A stretch of DNA of 64,000 bases from Simplicispira hankyongi (lineage in GTDB: Bacteria; Pseudomonadota; Gammaproteobacteria; Burkholderiales; Burkholderiaceae_C), in the NCBI RefSeq assembly GCF_003570885.1, contig NZ_QXJC01000007.1:124001-188000 (forward strand). Direction: 5' to 3'. The notes below the pieces were generated by a model. The model made no database searches. It saw only the letters and a list, made by a program, of their open reading frames with translations, and was not told where the DNA came from. Below, piece after piece: positions 33,985-44,142 of the stretch. The translations under genes and the position numbers were made by a program. How positions within the stretch are numbered: the first letter of the stretch is position 1; each line of letters starts with the position of its first letter.

Positions 33985-34620
33985 ATGCATGCAGGTTTTC
34001 ATACACGGGTGGCCCCGCGCGCCCTGGCGTTGGCGTTCGGACTATCGGCGGCGGTAGGCTGGTGCGCCAGCGTTCAGGTGGACGTGCGCGACGGTGCGGG
34101 CCAGCCGGTCTCTGGCGCCGTGGTGTTTCTTGAATCGACCGAGGCGCAGCGTGCGGCCCGGCCGCTGCAGGGCATTGAAATGGCGCAGGAGAAAAAGCAG
34201 TTCGTCCCGGGCGTGCTGGTGGTCACCACGGGGACCGAGGTGCATTTTCCCAACCGCGACGCCGTGCGCCACCACGTGTACTCGTTCTCGCCAGCGAAGA
34301 AGTTCGAGCTCAAGCTCTACAAGGGAACTCCGGCGAACCCGGTGCTTTTCGACCGGCCTGGCGTGGTGGTGCTGGGCTGCAACATCCACGATCAGATGGT
34401 CGGCTGGATTCTGGTGGTCGATACGCCGTACTTCGCCCAGAGCGGCATGCCTGGACAGCCTGCAGGCCAGGCTGTGCTCGGCGACGTACCCCCGGGCACC
34501 TACCAGTTGCGCACTTGGCATCCCGGTTTGCCGGTGGGCGCTGCAGCCTTGGCGCAGCCGCTGGTGGTGGGCTCGGCAGCGCTCAGCGCCGAGGTCACCT
34601 TGACTGGGCTGGCCCCTTGA
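33985..34620 (+). CDS. periplasmic cupredoxin-like (methylamine utilisation-type) protein
   Basis: A 211-residue exported protein. The N-terminus MHAGFHTRVAPRALALAFGL followed by SAAVGWCAS is a signal peptide; a start at 33943 would give an unusually long n-region, so ATG 33985 is preferred although neither has a clear ribosome-binding site. The body is a cupredoxin-like fold: His in VRHHVYSF and the copper-site pattern Cys-x2-His-x2-Met in LGCNIHDQMVGW. Relatives are often named methylamine utilisation proteins. Its stop overlaps the probable TTG start of the following GGDEF/EAL gene, suggesting a periplasmic sensing partner for that protein. Confidence 0.82.
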   Translation: MHAGFHTRVAPRALALAFGLSAAVGWCASVQVDVRDGAGQPVSGAVVFLESTEAQRAARPLQGIEMAQEKKQFVPGVLVVTTGTEVHFPNRDAVRHHVYSFSPAKKFELKLYKGTPANPVLFDRPGVVVLGCNIHDQMVGWILVVDTPYFAQSGMPGQPAGQAVLGDVPPGTYQLRTWHPGLPVGAAALAQPLVVGSAALSAEVTLTGLAP

Positions 34621-36974
34621 CGCTGCGCGGTCTGCGCCACAGCCTGGTTGCGCGGCTGGTCGGTATGTCCCTGCTCCTGCTGCTGGCCGTGCAGCTCGCC
34701 GGGTTCGCCGTGGTGCGCGCCAGCATTGAGCGCAACGCACGGGCACAGATTGCCCGGGAGCTCGATACCGATGGGCGTGTCTGGCAGCGGCTGCTGGAGC
34801 AAAAGGCCGAGCGGCTGCGCCAGGGATCGGCCCTGCTGGCGGCGGACTACGGCTTTCGCTCGGCCGTCAGCTCGGGGGATACCCAGACCATCGAGTCGGC
34901 GCTGGAGAACCATGGCGCGCGCATTGGCGCCGCCGTGACCGCTTTGCTCGACACCCGTCTCGCGGTGCGCGCCATCAGCAGCCCGGGCGGCGGTATGAAG
35001 CAATTGTCCGCCACGCTCGCGCAGGTGGTACCGGCGCTGGCGGCAGAGCCAGCGGGCAGTCAGATCGCGGTGGTCAATGGCCTGCCGCACCAGTTCGTCA
35101 TGGTGCCGCTGCGCGCTCCGCTGGTCATCGGCTGGGTGTTGATGGGGTTTCCCGTGGGCCAGCCGCTGGCCGAAGAAATGCGCCAGTTGCTGGCAGTGGA
35201 TGTGGCGGTGCGAGTGGCCGATGGAAAAGGCGGCTTTTCCGTGCCTGTCAGTACGCTGCCAGAAGCTTCGCTGAAGACCTTGCGCGCAGCCGGCAGCGGG
35301 GTCGGGGAAATCGAAACGCAGCGGGGCACGCTGCTGGTACGCCGCAGCGCGCTCTCGCACCTGGGCGCGCCGTCTGAAGCGCTGCTGCTGCGCTCGGTCG
35401 ACGAGCTGGTCGCACCCTACCGCCAACTGCAGTGGTTGCTGGCCGTCATCACCGCCGCCGGCCTGCTGCTGTTTGCGCTGGGCAGCAGCGCCATGGCCCG
35501 GCGCGTGACCACGCCGCTGCGCGCGTTGCTGGTTGCCACGCGCTTGCTTTCCAAGGGCAACTACAGCGTGCCCATGGAACACACCGGGCGCAACGACGAG
35601 GTGGGCGACCTGGCGCGTTCCTTCGACCACATGCGCCTGGACATTGCGCGCCAGCAAAGTGAAATCCGCGATCTCGCCTACCGCGACCGCCTTACCGGCG
35701 TGCCCAACCGGGAGCGCTTTCGCGGTGCGGTGATGGACGCCTTGCGGACCGACCCCGTGCTCGGCCACCGCCTTGCCGTGCTGGTGCTTGACCTTGACCG
35801 TTTCAAGCACGTCAACGACGTGCTCGGCTACGCCTTTGGCGATCGGCTGCTGCAGGCGGTGGCGGGCCGCCTGCAGCCCATGGTGGGAGAGCCGGGGGAC
35901 ATGCTGGCGCGCCATGGCGGCAACGAGTTCGCACTGCTGCTGCATGTCACCGACGCGCAGGCGGCGCTGCAGATTGCCGAGCGCATCGCGCGTGCCTTCG
36001 AGACGCCCCTTCATTTCGACGACCAGACGGTGGATTTAAGCGCCAGCATGGGCATTGCCCTGTGGCCAGACCACGCCGTGGATGCCGACATGCTGATCAA
36101 CCGCGCCGAGATCGCCATGTATGGCGCCAAGAAGCGCCTTGCCGTGGCCTTGTTGTACGACCCGGCGCTTGATTCGTCGAGCGCCCAGACCCTCTCGCTG
36201 CTGGGGGACCTGCGGCGTGCGGTCGAGCAGGGCGAGTTGCGCCTGTACCTGCAGCCCAAGGTGGCGCTGCAGCGCGGCGCCGGCGCTGCCGCCGAAGCGC
36301 TGCTGCGCTGGCAGCACCCGCAGCGCGGCCTGGTGCCGCCCATGGAATTCATTCCCTTTGCCGAGCAGACCGGGTTTGTGCGCCAGCTCACCCTGTGGGT
36401 GTTCGAGCAGGTGGCGATGCTGCTGGCGCAGTCGCTCGCCCGCACGGCCGATCTTCATATCTCGGTGAACCTGTCCACGAGAGACCTGCTGGACCCGGAA
36501 CTGAGCTTGCGCCTGGGCGCCATCCTGGAGCGCTACCAGGTGAGCGCCGGGAGCTTTTGCCTGGAGATCACCGAGAGCGCCATCATGGACGACCCGCAGC
36601 GCGCCGAAGCCATGCTCAACCGCCTGGCGCAGCAGGGTTTCAAGCTTTCGATTGACGACTTTGGCACCGGCTACTCGTCGCTCGCCTACTTGAAGCGCCT
36701 GCCGGTGAACGAGCTCAAGATCGACAAGTCCTTCGTGCTCGGCATGCAAAGCGGCGGCGGCGACGCGCAGATCGTGCGTTCCACCATCGACCTCGCGCAC
36801 AATCTGGGGTTGACTGTGGTGGCCGAAGGCGTGGAAGATGCGGCGCTCATGGAGCGCCTGCGCGCCATGGCGTGCGACGAAGCGCAGGGCTACCACATCA
36901 GCCGTCCCCTGCCGGCGGAGCAATTTCTTGGCTGGCACGCCGGCCCCGGAGCAGCGTTCGTGGCCGCGCCTTGA
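34617..36974 (+). CDS. membrane HAMP-GGDEF-EAL protein (degenerate GGDEF)
   Basis: About 785 residues. A first membrane segment (MSLLLLLAVQLAGFAVV) precedes a periplasmic sensor region to about residue 270, a second segment (LLAVITAAGLLLFALG), a HAMP linker (RRVTTPLRALLVATRLLSKG), a GGDEF domain and an EAL domain. The GGDEF signature reads GGNEF (about 434-438) and no RxxD inhibitory site precedes it, so cyclase activity is doubtful. The EAL half looks complete: EALLRW (about 560), ISVNLSTRDL, LEITESAIM, SIDDFGTGYSSL, LKIDKSFV, VAEGVE. Predicted to hydrolyse c-di-GMP. Start is uncertain: TTG 34617 overlaps the previous stop; ATG 34665 is the alternative. Confidence 0.85.
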   Translation: MTLRGLRHSLVARLVGMSLLLLLAVQLAGFAVVRASIERNARAQIARELDTDGRVWQRLLEQKAERLRQGSALLAADYGFRSAVSSGDTQTIESALENHGARIGAAVTALLDTRLAVRAISSPGGGMKQLSATLAQVVPALAAEPAGSQIAVVNGLPHQFVMVPLRAPLVIGWVLMGFPVGQPLAEEMRQLLAVDVAVRVADGKGGFSVPVSTLPEASLKTLRAAGSGVGEIETQRGTLLVRRSALSHLGAPSEALLLRSVDELVAPYRQLQWLLAVITAAGLLLFALGSSAMARRVTTPLRALLVATRLLSKGNYSVPMEHTGRNDEVGDLARSFDHMRLDIARQQSEIRDLAYRDRLTGVPNRERFRGAVMDALRTDPVLGHRLAVLVLDLDRFKHVNDVLGYAFGDRLLQAVAGRLQPMVGEPGDMLARHGGNEFALLLHVTDAQAALQIAERIARAFETPLHFDDQTVDLSASMGIALWPDHAVDADMLINRAEIAMYGAKKRLAVALLYDPALDSSSAQTLSLLGDLRRAVEQGELRLYLQPKVALQRGAGAAAEALLRWQHPQRGLVPPMEFIPFAEQTGFVRQLTLWVFEQVAMLLAQSLARTADLHISVNLSTRDLLDPELSLRLGAILERYQVSAGSFCLEITESAIMDDPQRAEAMLNRLAQQGFKLSIDDFGTGYSSLAYLKRLPVNELKIDKSFVLGMQSGGGDAQIVRSTIDLAHNLGLTVVAEGVEDAALMERLRAMACDEAQGYHISRPLPAEQFLGWHAGPGAAFVAAP

Positions 36975-37018
36975 GGCAGGCCACCCCCCGCTGCCCCCCG
37001 CCGCCCGTGGCGCTTTTG

Positions 37019-37059
37019 TCTGTTGCGCTCGTTCCTCTGTTGCGCTCGTTCCTCTGTTG
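37019..37059. repeat. 17-bp direct tandem repeat
   Basis: The unit TGTTGCGCTCGTTCCTC occurs twice in a row and starts a third time (TGTTG), ending 10 bp before the start codon of the pseudouridine synthase gene. It occupies the presumed ribosome-binding region. Confidence 0.85.
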
Positions 37060-37068
37060 TCTGCACCC

Positions 37069-38124
37069 ATGGCCGAACCCCGCCCTCCCCGCTCTCCGTC
37101 CACCCCGCGTGAACCGACCGAGCCGCAAACGCCAGCCGCTGCGGCCCGCCCGCTTCTGCGCCGCCCGGTGCTGGCGGCGCCGCGCCCTGCGGCACGCACG
37201 TCACCCGTGGCCCGTCCGCCGGCTGCGGTTCGCCCACCACCCGCGCAGCGCAGCGCACGCGCACCAGCCAAGCCGGCCGCAGTGGCCGCGAGCGCGCTCT
37301 CGCCCGGCGACAGCACACGGCTCAACAAGCGCCTGGCCGAGCTGGGCGTGTGCTCGCGCCGCGAAGCCGACGACTGGATTGCGCACGGTTGGGTCTACGT
37401 CAACGGCGCCGTGGCCGAGATGGGCATGCGCGTCACTGCGCAGGACAAGATCACGGTGGAGCGCGCAGCGCAGCGCCAGCAGGACAAGCAGGTCACCATC
37501 CTGCTGCACAAGCCCATGGGCTACGTGTCTGGCCAGGCCGAAGACGGCCACGAGCCGGCGGCGGCACTCATCAACCCGCGCAGCCAATGGCGCGAAGACC
37601 ACAGTGGCCTGCGCTTTTCGCCGCCGCAACTGCGCGGCCTGGCGCCCGCCGGGCGGCTGGATATCGACTCGGTGGGGCTGCTGGTGCTGACGCAGGACGG
37701 TCGCGTGGCGCGCCAGCTCATCGGTGAGGATTCCAGCGTCGACAAGGAATACCTGGTGCGCGTGGTCTATGAAGGGGCAGACGCACGGCGTTCGGGCGAG
37801 CGCGCTGAGCCCTTGCAGGAAATTGACGAGCGTGATCCGGTGCGCACCAACGTGCAGGCGGTGTTTCCCCAGGCGCTGCTCGAACGTCTGCGCCACGGCC
37901 TGAGCCTGGACGGCCAGCCGCTCAAGCCCGCCAAGGTGGATTGGCAAAACCCCGAGCAACTGCGTTTCGTGCTGACCGAAGGCAAGAAGCGCCAGATTCG
38001 CCGCATGTGCGAGCAGGTAGGTCTGAAGGTAGTGGGATTGAAGCGCATCCGCATCGGCCGCATCACGCTGGGTGCGCTGCCGGTGGGGCAGTGGCGCTTT
38101 CTCTCTGCGAACGAGCATTTCTAA
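37069..38124 (+). CDS. rRNA pseudouridine synthase (RsuA/RluB/RluF type)
   Basis: A 351-residue pseudouridine synthase. Residues about 1-80 are a Pro/Ala/Arg-rich, probably disordered extension. An S4 RNA-binding domain follows (RLNKRLAELGVCSRREADDWI), then the catalytic domain with the GRLDIDSVGLLVLTQDG motif holding the catalytic Asp, KEYLVRVVY, and LTEGKKRQIRRMCEQVGLKV. It isomerises a specific uridine in ribosomal RNA; which site is uncertain (RluF- and RluB-type both fit). The long basic tail is common in betaproteobacterial members. ATG 37069 follows a 17-bp tandem repeat. Confidence 0.88.
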   Translation: MAEPRPPRSPSTPREPTEPQTPAAAARPLLRRPVLAAPRPAARTSPVARPPAAVRPPPAQRSARAPAKPAAVAASALSPGDSTRLNKRLAELGVCSRREADDWIAHGWVYVNGAVAEMGMRVTAQDKITVERAAQRQQDKQVTILLHKPMGYVSGQAEDGHEPAAALINPRSQWREDHSGLRFSPPQLRGLAPAGRLDIDSVGLLVLTQDGRVARQLIGEDSSVDKEYLVRVVYEGADARRSGERAEPLQEIDERDPVRTNVQAVFPQALLERLRHGLSLDGQPLKPAKVDWQNPEQLRFVLTEGKKRQIRRMCEQVGLKVVGLKRIRIGRITLGALPVGQWRFLSANEHF

Positions 38125-38163
38125 GCGAGCGCGGTCAGCCCGTCGTCCATTTCTGGAACCCAC

Positions 38164-39447
38164 ATGACAGCGACTTCCTCAATGCCCAAGGACCCCAAGA
38201 GCAAGACCGCACGCGCCGCCGCTGCAACCGCCGCAGCCGTGCGGCAACTGCGCGCCACCGATGCGCGCGGTGTGGCCCGCCTGGCCACGCTGGCCACGGC
38301 TGGCGTGACCGACATTGCCGAGGGCGTGCACCGCTCGGTCCTGGACAGCATGGGGCTGCCGGGCGGCAAGGCTTCCGGGCGAACGCGCGGACTCACGGGG
38401 CTGGTGTACCAGGGCATTCGCGGCGTCACGCGGCTGGTGGGTGTGGGCCTGCAGACCGCCCTGCTGCGGCTCGAACCCTTTCTGGATCGCGGCAGCGAAG
38501 CCAGCGCCGCGCCCCCGCCTGAGCGCGAAGCCGTGCTGGCGGCGCTCAATGGCGTCATGGGCGACCGCCTGGCCGCCGACGGCAACCCGCTGGCGCTGCC
38601 CATGGAGCTGCGCCAGCAGGGCCGCCCCATCGACCTGGCGGCGCTGGGCGCCTCGGGCCAGGCGACCGGCAAGGTGTTGCTGCTGCTGCATGGCCTGTGC
38701 ATGAACGACCTGCAGTGGCAGCGCGCAGGCCACGACCATGGCGCACTGCTGGCCAAGGAGCTGGGCTATACGCCGGTCTATGTGCGCTACAACACCGGCC
38801 TGCACACCTCCGTCAACGGACGCGAGCTGGCCGGCCGCATCGAAACCCTGCTGGCCGATTGGCCGGTGCCGGTGCAGGAATTCACGGTGCTGGTGCACAG
38901 CATGGGCGGCCTGGTGATGCGCAGCGCCTGCCAGCACGCGGCGGATGCCGGCCAGCAATGGATCGGGCGCCTGGACAAGCTGGTGTTTCTGGGCACGCCG
39001 CACCACGGCGCGCCGCTGGAGCGCGCTGGCAACTGGGTGGACGCGATCCTCGGCAGCACGCCCTGGAGCCGGCCCTTTGCCCGCTTGGGGCAACTGCGCA
39101 GCGCCGGCATCACCGACCTGCGCTATGGCCATGTGCAGGACGCCGACTGGCAGGGGCACGACCGCTTCCGCAGAAGCCCGGACAAGCGCCAGCCGCTGCC
39201 TTTGCCTGACGGCGTTGCCTGCTTCGCCGTGGCGGCCACCCTGGCGCGCCAGCGCAGCCCGCTGGCCGAGCGCCTGCTGGGCGATGGCCTGGTGCCATTG
39301 GCCAGCGCGCTGGGTCAGCACGAGCAGCCCGCGCATGCGCTGGTGTTTGCCAAGAGCCACCAACTGGTGGTGTATGGCGTGGGACACCTGCAATTGCTCG
39401 ACAACCCGCGCGTGGCGCAACAACTGGTGCAGTGGCTGACGCCCTGA
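38164..39447 (+). CDS. alpha/beta hydrolase (lipase/esterase-like)
   Basis: A 427-residue alpha/beta-hydrolase. Residues about 1-165 are Ala-rich and helical. The hydrolase core begins at KVLLLLHGLCMNDLQW; the nucleophile elbow is VHSMGGLVMRSA (Gly-x-Ser-x-Gly relaxed to H-S-M-G-G), followed by LVFLGTPHHGAPLER as in PGAP1-like and triacylglycerol lipases, and a late His in YGVGHLQLLDNP. No signal peptide is visible. It probably cleaves an ester or lipid; substrate unknown. It precedes the DHH phosphoesterase by 42 bp. Confidence 0.85.
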   Translation: MTATSSMPKDPKSKTARAAAATAAAVRQLRATDARGVARLATLATAGVTDIAEGVHRSVLDSMGLPGGKASGRTRGLTGLVYQGIRGVTRLVGVGLQTALLRLEPFLDRGSEASAAPPPEREAVLAALNGVMGDRLAADGNPLALPMELRQQGRPIDLAALGASGQATGKVLLLLHGLCMNDLQWQRAGHDHGALLAKELGYTPVYVRYNTGLHTSVNGRELAGRIETLLADWPVPVQEFTVLVHSMGGLVMRSACQHAADAGQQWIGRLDKLVFLGTPHHGAPLERAGNWVDAILGSTPWSRPFARLGQLRSAGITDLRYGHVQDADWQGHDRFRRSPDKRQPLPLPDGVACFAVAATLARQRSPLAERLLGDGLVPLASALGQHEQPAHALVFAKSHQLVVYGVGHLQLLDNPRVAQQLVQWLTP

Positions 39448-39489
39448 CGCAGCAGCGCGGCGCTACCATTGCCTTCCCAAGGAGACAAC

Positions 39490-40425
39490 GTGGAAAACAA
39501 AAAATACCGCTTGGTGACGCGCAGCGACTTCGATGGCCTGGTCTGCGCCGTGCTGCTCAACGAACTGGACCTGATCGACGAGATCACCTTCGTGCACCCC
39601 AAGGACATGCAGGACGGCAAGATCGCCATCACCGAGCGCGACATCACCACCAACCTGCCGTATGTGCCAGGCGCGCACCTGGTGTTCGACCACCACGAAT
39701 CCGAGACGGTTCGCAACGCGGGGCGCCGCGACGTGAACCACATCATCGAAGCCCATGCGCCGTCGGCGGCGCGCGTGGTCTACAACCACTACGGCGGCAA
39801 GGCGGCTTTCCCGCACATCACCGACGAGATGATGGCGGCCGTGGACCAGGCGGACTCGGCCCAATACTCGCGGGACGACATCCTCGACCCGCAGGGCTGG
39901 GTGCTGCTGAACTACCTGATGGATTCGCGCACCGGCCTGGGGCGCTTCCGGGAGTTCCGCATCAGCAACTACGCGCTGATGATGGACCTGATCCAATACT
40001 GCCGCGACCACACGATCGAGCAGATTCTGGATCTTCCCGACGTGCAGGAGCGCGTGGCGCTGTACCGCGACCATGCGGCCAGGGCCAAGGAGCAGATCCT
40101 GCAGTGCGCCATTCAGATCGGCAACCTGGTGGTGCTGGACCTGCGGCCCGAGGAGACCATCTGGGCGACCAACCGCTTCATGATCTACGCACTGTTCCCC
40201 ACGGCCAACATCTCCATCCACGTGATGTGGGGCCTGCAAAAGCAGAACACCGTGCTGGCCGCGGGCAAGTCGATTCTGGACCGCAGCAGCAAGACGCATG
40301 TCGGCAACCTGATGCTCGAATTTGGCGGCGGCGGGCATGCAGCCGCAGGCACCTGCCAGGTGGCCAACGAGAAGGCCGACGGCATGCTGCAAATGCTGGT
40401 CCGGCGCATCAACACCGACGGTTAA
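39490..40425 (+). CDS. DHH-family phosphoesterase (exopolyphosphatase-like)
   Basis: A 311-residue DHH/DHHA1 protein. Metal-binding motifs are SDFDGLVCAVLL, VFDHHESE and VDQADSAQY, and the C-terminal DHHA1 glycine-rich motif is EFGGGGHAAAGTC. Relatives include exopolyphosphatases and nano-RNA or cyclic-dinucleotide phosphodiesterases, so the substrate is open. GTG 39490 is preceded by AAGGAGAC at ideal spacing, making it a better start than the in-frame TTG at 39469. Confidence 0.88.
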   Translation: MENKKYRLVTRSDFDGLVCAVLLNELDLIDEITFVHPKDMQDGKIAITERDITTNLPYVPGAHLVFDHHESETVRNAGRRDVNHIIEAHAPSAARVVYNHYGGKAAFPHITDEMMAAVDQADSAQYSRDDILDPQGWVLLNYLMDSRTGLGRFREFRISNYALMMDLIQYCRDHTIEQILDLPDVQERVALYRDHAARAKEQILQCAIQIGNLVVLDLRPEETIWATNRFMIYALFPTANISIHVMWGLQKQNTVLAAGKSILDRSSKTHVGNLMLEFGGGGHAAAGTCQVANEKADGMLQMLVRRINTDG

Positions 40426-40433
40426 AAATAACC

Positions 40434-40485
40434 ATCAAATATGGCTCTATGGCTTATACAGTAAGCGCTAGCAGCTATTGAATTT
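40434..40485. repeat. dispersed AGCGCTT-type repeat, copy 7
   Basis: ATATGGCTCTATGGCTTATA followed by CAGTAAGCGCTAGCAGCTAT, between the DHH gene and htpG. Confidence 0.85.
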
Positions 40486-40522
40486 GAGTTTCTTTCGGGT
40501 TGCGCCCTGCGTGCCGCCGGCG

Positions 40523-40551
40523 CTTGAAACCCGCCCCGCCCGCCCCTAAAT
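40523..40551 (+). promoter_or_regulatory. candidate sigma-32 heat-shock promoter of htpG
   Basis: CTTGAA (40523-40528) and CCCCTAAAT (40543-40551) are separated by 14 bp, close to the sigma-32 pattern CTTGAA-N13..15-CCCCATNT. It lies 79 bp before the htpG start codon, in the expected orientation, and htpG is a classical sigma-32 target. Confidence 0.6.
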
Positions 40552-40629
40552 GGGGGCTTGCAAGCGCCACGCCCGTCCTGGGGCGGTGCTTTCGTCTTCT
40601 TTCCATTGTCGTTTCGTCAACCTATCCGT

Positions 40630-42603
<1,974 letters not shown>

Positions 42604-42611
42604 AATCTAGT

Positions 42612-42662
42612 TAAAAATAGCTGCTAGCGCTTACCCAGTAAGCGTTAGCAGCTATCAAAACT
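42612..42662. repeat. dispersed AGCGCTT-type repeat, copy 8
   Basis: AAAAATAGCTGCTAGCGCTT followed by AGTAAGCGTTAGCAGCTATC. The best-preserved copy: the two 17-bp arms are nearly perfect inverted repeats, placed directly after htpG and before a convergent gene. Confidence 0.9.
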
Positions 42663-42698
42663 AAAGTGATCTGACGGTACTGCAGGTGCAGCGGCGTG

Positions 42699-43007
42699 TC
42701 AGACGGGCCGTTTTGCCGAGCGCAGTATCCGGGCGTGCAGCGCATCGCGCTCGGTGGGGGCGGCATCCATCAGATCTTTGAGGGTCCGCTCGGGCAGTAC
42801 CACGCTCTGGCGCCGGTCTTTGGCGACCGGGACGTTGCGCCAGCCCGAGAGCACCATCCAGTCCCACAGCTCGCGCGGCATGGGGTGGGTGACCTGCATC
42901 TTCAGACTGCCGCACATGATGGACGCTCCAACCGGAGGCAAGGGACCGACGGGCGGCGCCGCGCGCTTGGTGCGGATGGAAAACAAGGTGCGCAGCTTGT
43001 CTTTCAT
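42699..43007 (-). CDS. small protein of unknown function
   Basis: A 102-residue protein starting MKDKLRTLFSIRTKRAAPPV, with IMCGSLKMQVTHPMPRELWD and a C-terminal ERDALHARILRSAKR. It is basic and cytoplasmic, with no recognised motif. ATG 43007 is chosen as the first Met before a conserved-looking MKDKL start; the open frame upstream overlaps the ribosome-binding region. It is placed 61 bp after the kinase gene, in the same direction, and may share its transcript. Function unknown. Confidence 0.65.
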   Translation of the reverse strand: MKDKLRTLFSIRTKRAAPPVGPLPPVGASIMCGSLKMQVTHPMPRELWDWMVLSGWRNVPVAKDRRQSVVLPERTLKDLMDAAPTERDALHARILRSAKRPV

Positions 43008-43068
43008 GGGTGCTGTTGTGTGGGGTAGTGGCAAGACCTTGCAGCATACAAGAACCACCCTTGGCGGG

Positions 43069-44142
43069 TCAGGCTGCCAGTGGTTCTTCGTGCATGGCCT
43101 CGATCTGGTCTTCCAGCAAGGCGATCTGCCCGCTCCAGTAGTCGCTTGAGCCAAACCAGGGGAAGTTGATCGGAAAGATCGGGTCGTGCCAGCGCCGTGC
43201 CAGCCAGGCGCTGTAGTGGATGAGGCGCAGCGTGCGCAGCGGCTCGATCAGGGCCAGTTCGCGCCGGTCGAAGCTGCGGAACTGCTCGTAGCCCTCCAGC
43301 AGCGCACTCAATTGTCCGGTGCGCTGGCGCCGGTCGCCCGAGAGCAGCATCCACAAGTCCTGCACCGCTGGCCCACTGCGCGCGTCGTCCAGGTCGACAA
43401 AGTGCGGGCCGCCGCGGCCCCACTCATCCAGCGGGGTCCAGAGAATGTTGCCGGGGTGGCAGTCGCCATGCAGGCGGATCTGGGTGGAGGTTTTAAGGCT
43501 AAATTGGCCTCCGGCGCTTGATGGAACAGCGCTGGCAGCTATGGTTTCAAGAGCGCGCTGGCACACGTCCAGCCAGCGCGATTGCATGTCCAGCGGCACG
43601 GCGGCATGCGCCACCAGCCAGTCGCGTGGTTCTTCGCCAAAGCTCTGCACGTCCAGCGCCGGGCGCTCGGCAAACGGCCTGGCCGCGCCCACGGTGTGCA
43701 GGCGCGCGAGGAAGCGGCCTATCCATTCCAGCACCTCCCAATCGTCCAGCTCGGGCGTGCGGCCGCCGCGCCAGGGGCTCACCGAGAAGAGGAAATCGCC
43801 ATGCTGGTGCACCGTCTGGCCACCCAGCACCAGCGGCGCCACGGCCGGCACCTCGGCCTCCACCAGCTCGGCGGCAAAGGCGTGTTCTTCGAGGATTTGC
43901 GCCCGGCTCCAGCGCTGCGGCCGGTAGAACTTGGCGACGACGCGCTCGCCGTCTTCCAGCGTGGCCTGGTAGACCCGGTTCTCGTACGACGACAGCGCCA
44001 TCAGGCGCCCATCGCCATACAGGCCGACGCTGGCCAGGGCGTCGAGCACCTGGTCGGGGCTCAGGCGCGCGTAGGGGTGCGGGTCGGTGCCGGTTGCGTG
44101 GTTTTCGAAGGGAGGCTGTTCAGTGGCGTCGGGTGGGCTCAT
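43069..44142 (-). CDS. SrkA/YihE-type serine/threonine protein kinase
   Basis: A 357-residue aminoglycoside-phosphotransferase-fold kinase like SrkA (YihE/RdoA), which limits stress-induced cell death. Visible: SSYENRVYQATLEDGERVVAKFYRP (ATP-binding strand and lysine), ILEEHAFAAEL, the catalytic loop RLHGDCHPGNILW (about 220-232) and VDLDDARSGPAVQDLW with the metal-binding Asp. Residues about 200-218 (TIAASAVPSSAGGQFSLKT), just before the catalytic loop, are encoded by an in-frame copy of the dispersed AGCGCTT repeat. ATG 44142 overlaps the DUF2855 stop by 4 bp, so the two genes are coupled. Confidence 0.9.
   Translation of the reverse strand: MSPPDATEQPPFENHATGTDPHPYARLSPDQVLDALASVGLYGDGRLMALSSYENRVYQATLEDGERVVAKFYRPQRWSRAQILEEHAFAAELVEAEVPAVAPLVLGGQTVHQHGDFLFSVSPWRGGRTPELDDWEVLEWIGRFLARLHTVGAARPFAERPALDVQSFGEEPRDWLVAHAAVPLDMQSRWLDVCQRALETIAASAVPSSAGGQFSLKTSTQIRLHGDCHPGNILWTPLDEWGRGGPHFVDLDDARSGPAVQDLWMLLSGDRRQRTGQLSALLEGYEQFRSFDRRELALIEPLRTLRLIHYSAWLARRWHDPIFPINFPWFGSSDYWSGQIALLEDQIEAMHEEPLAA
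43500..43550. repeat. dispersed AGCGCTT-type repeat inside the kinase gene
   Basis: AAATTGGCCTCCGGCGCTTG followed by AACAGCGCTGGCAGCTATGG. It aligns along its length with the intergenic copy at 24066-24114, and is read in frame on the minus strand. Confidence 0.8.
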
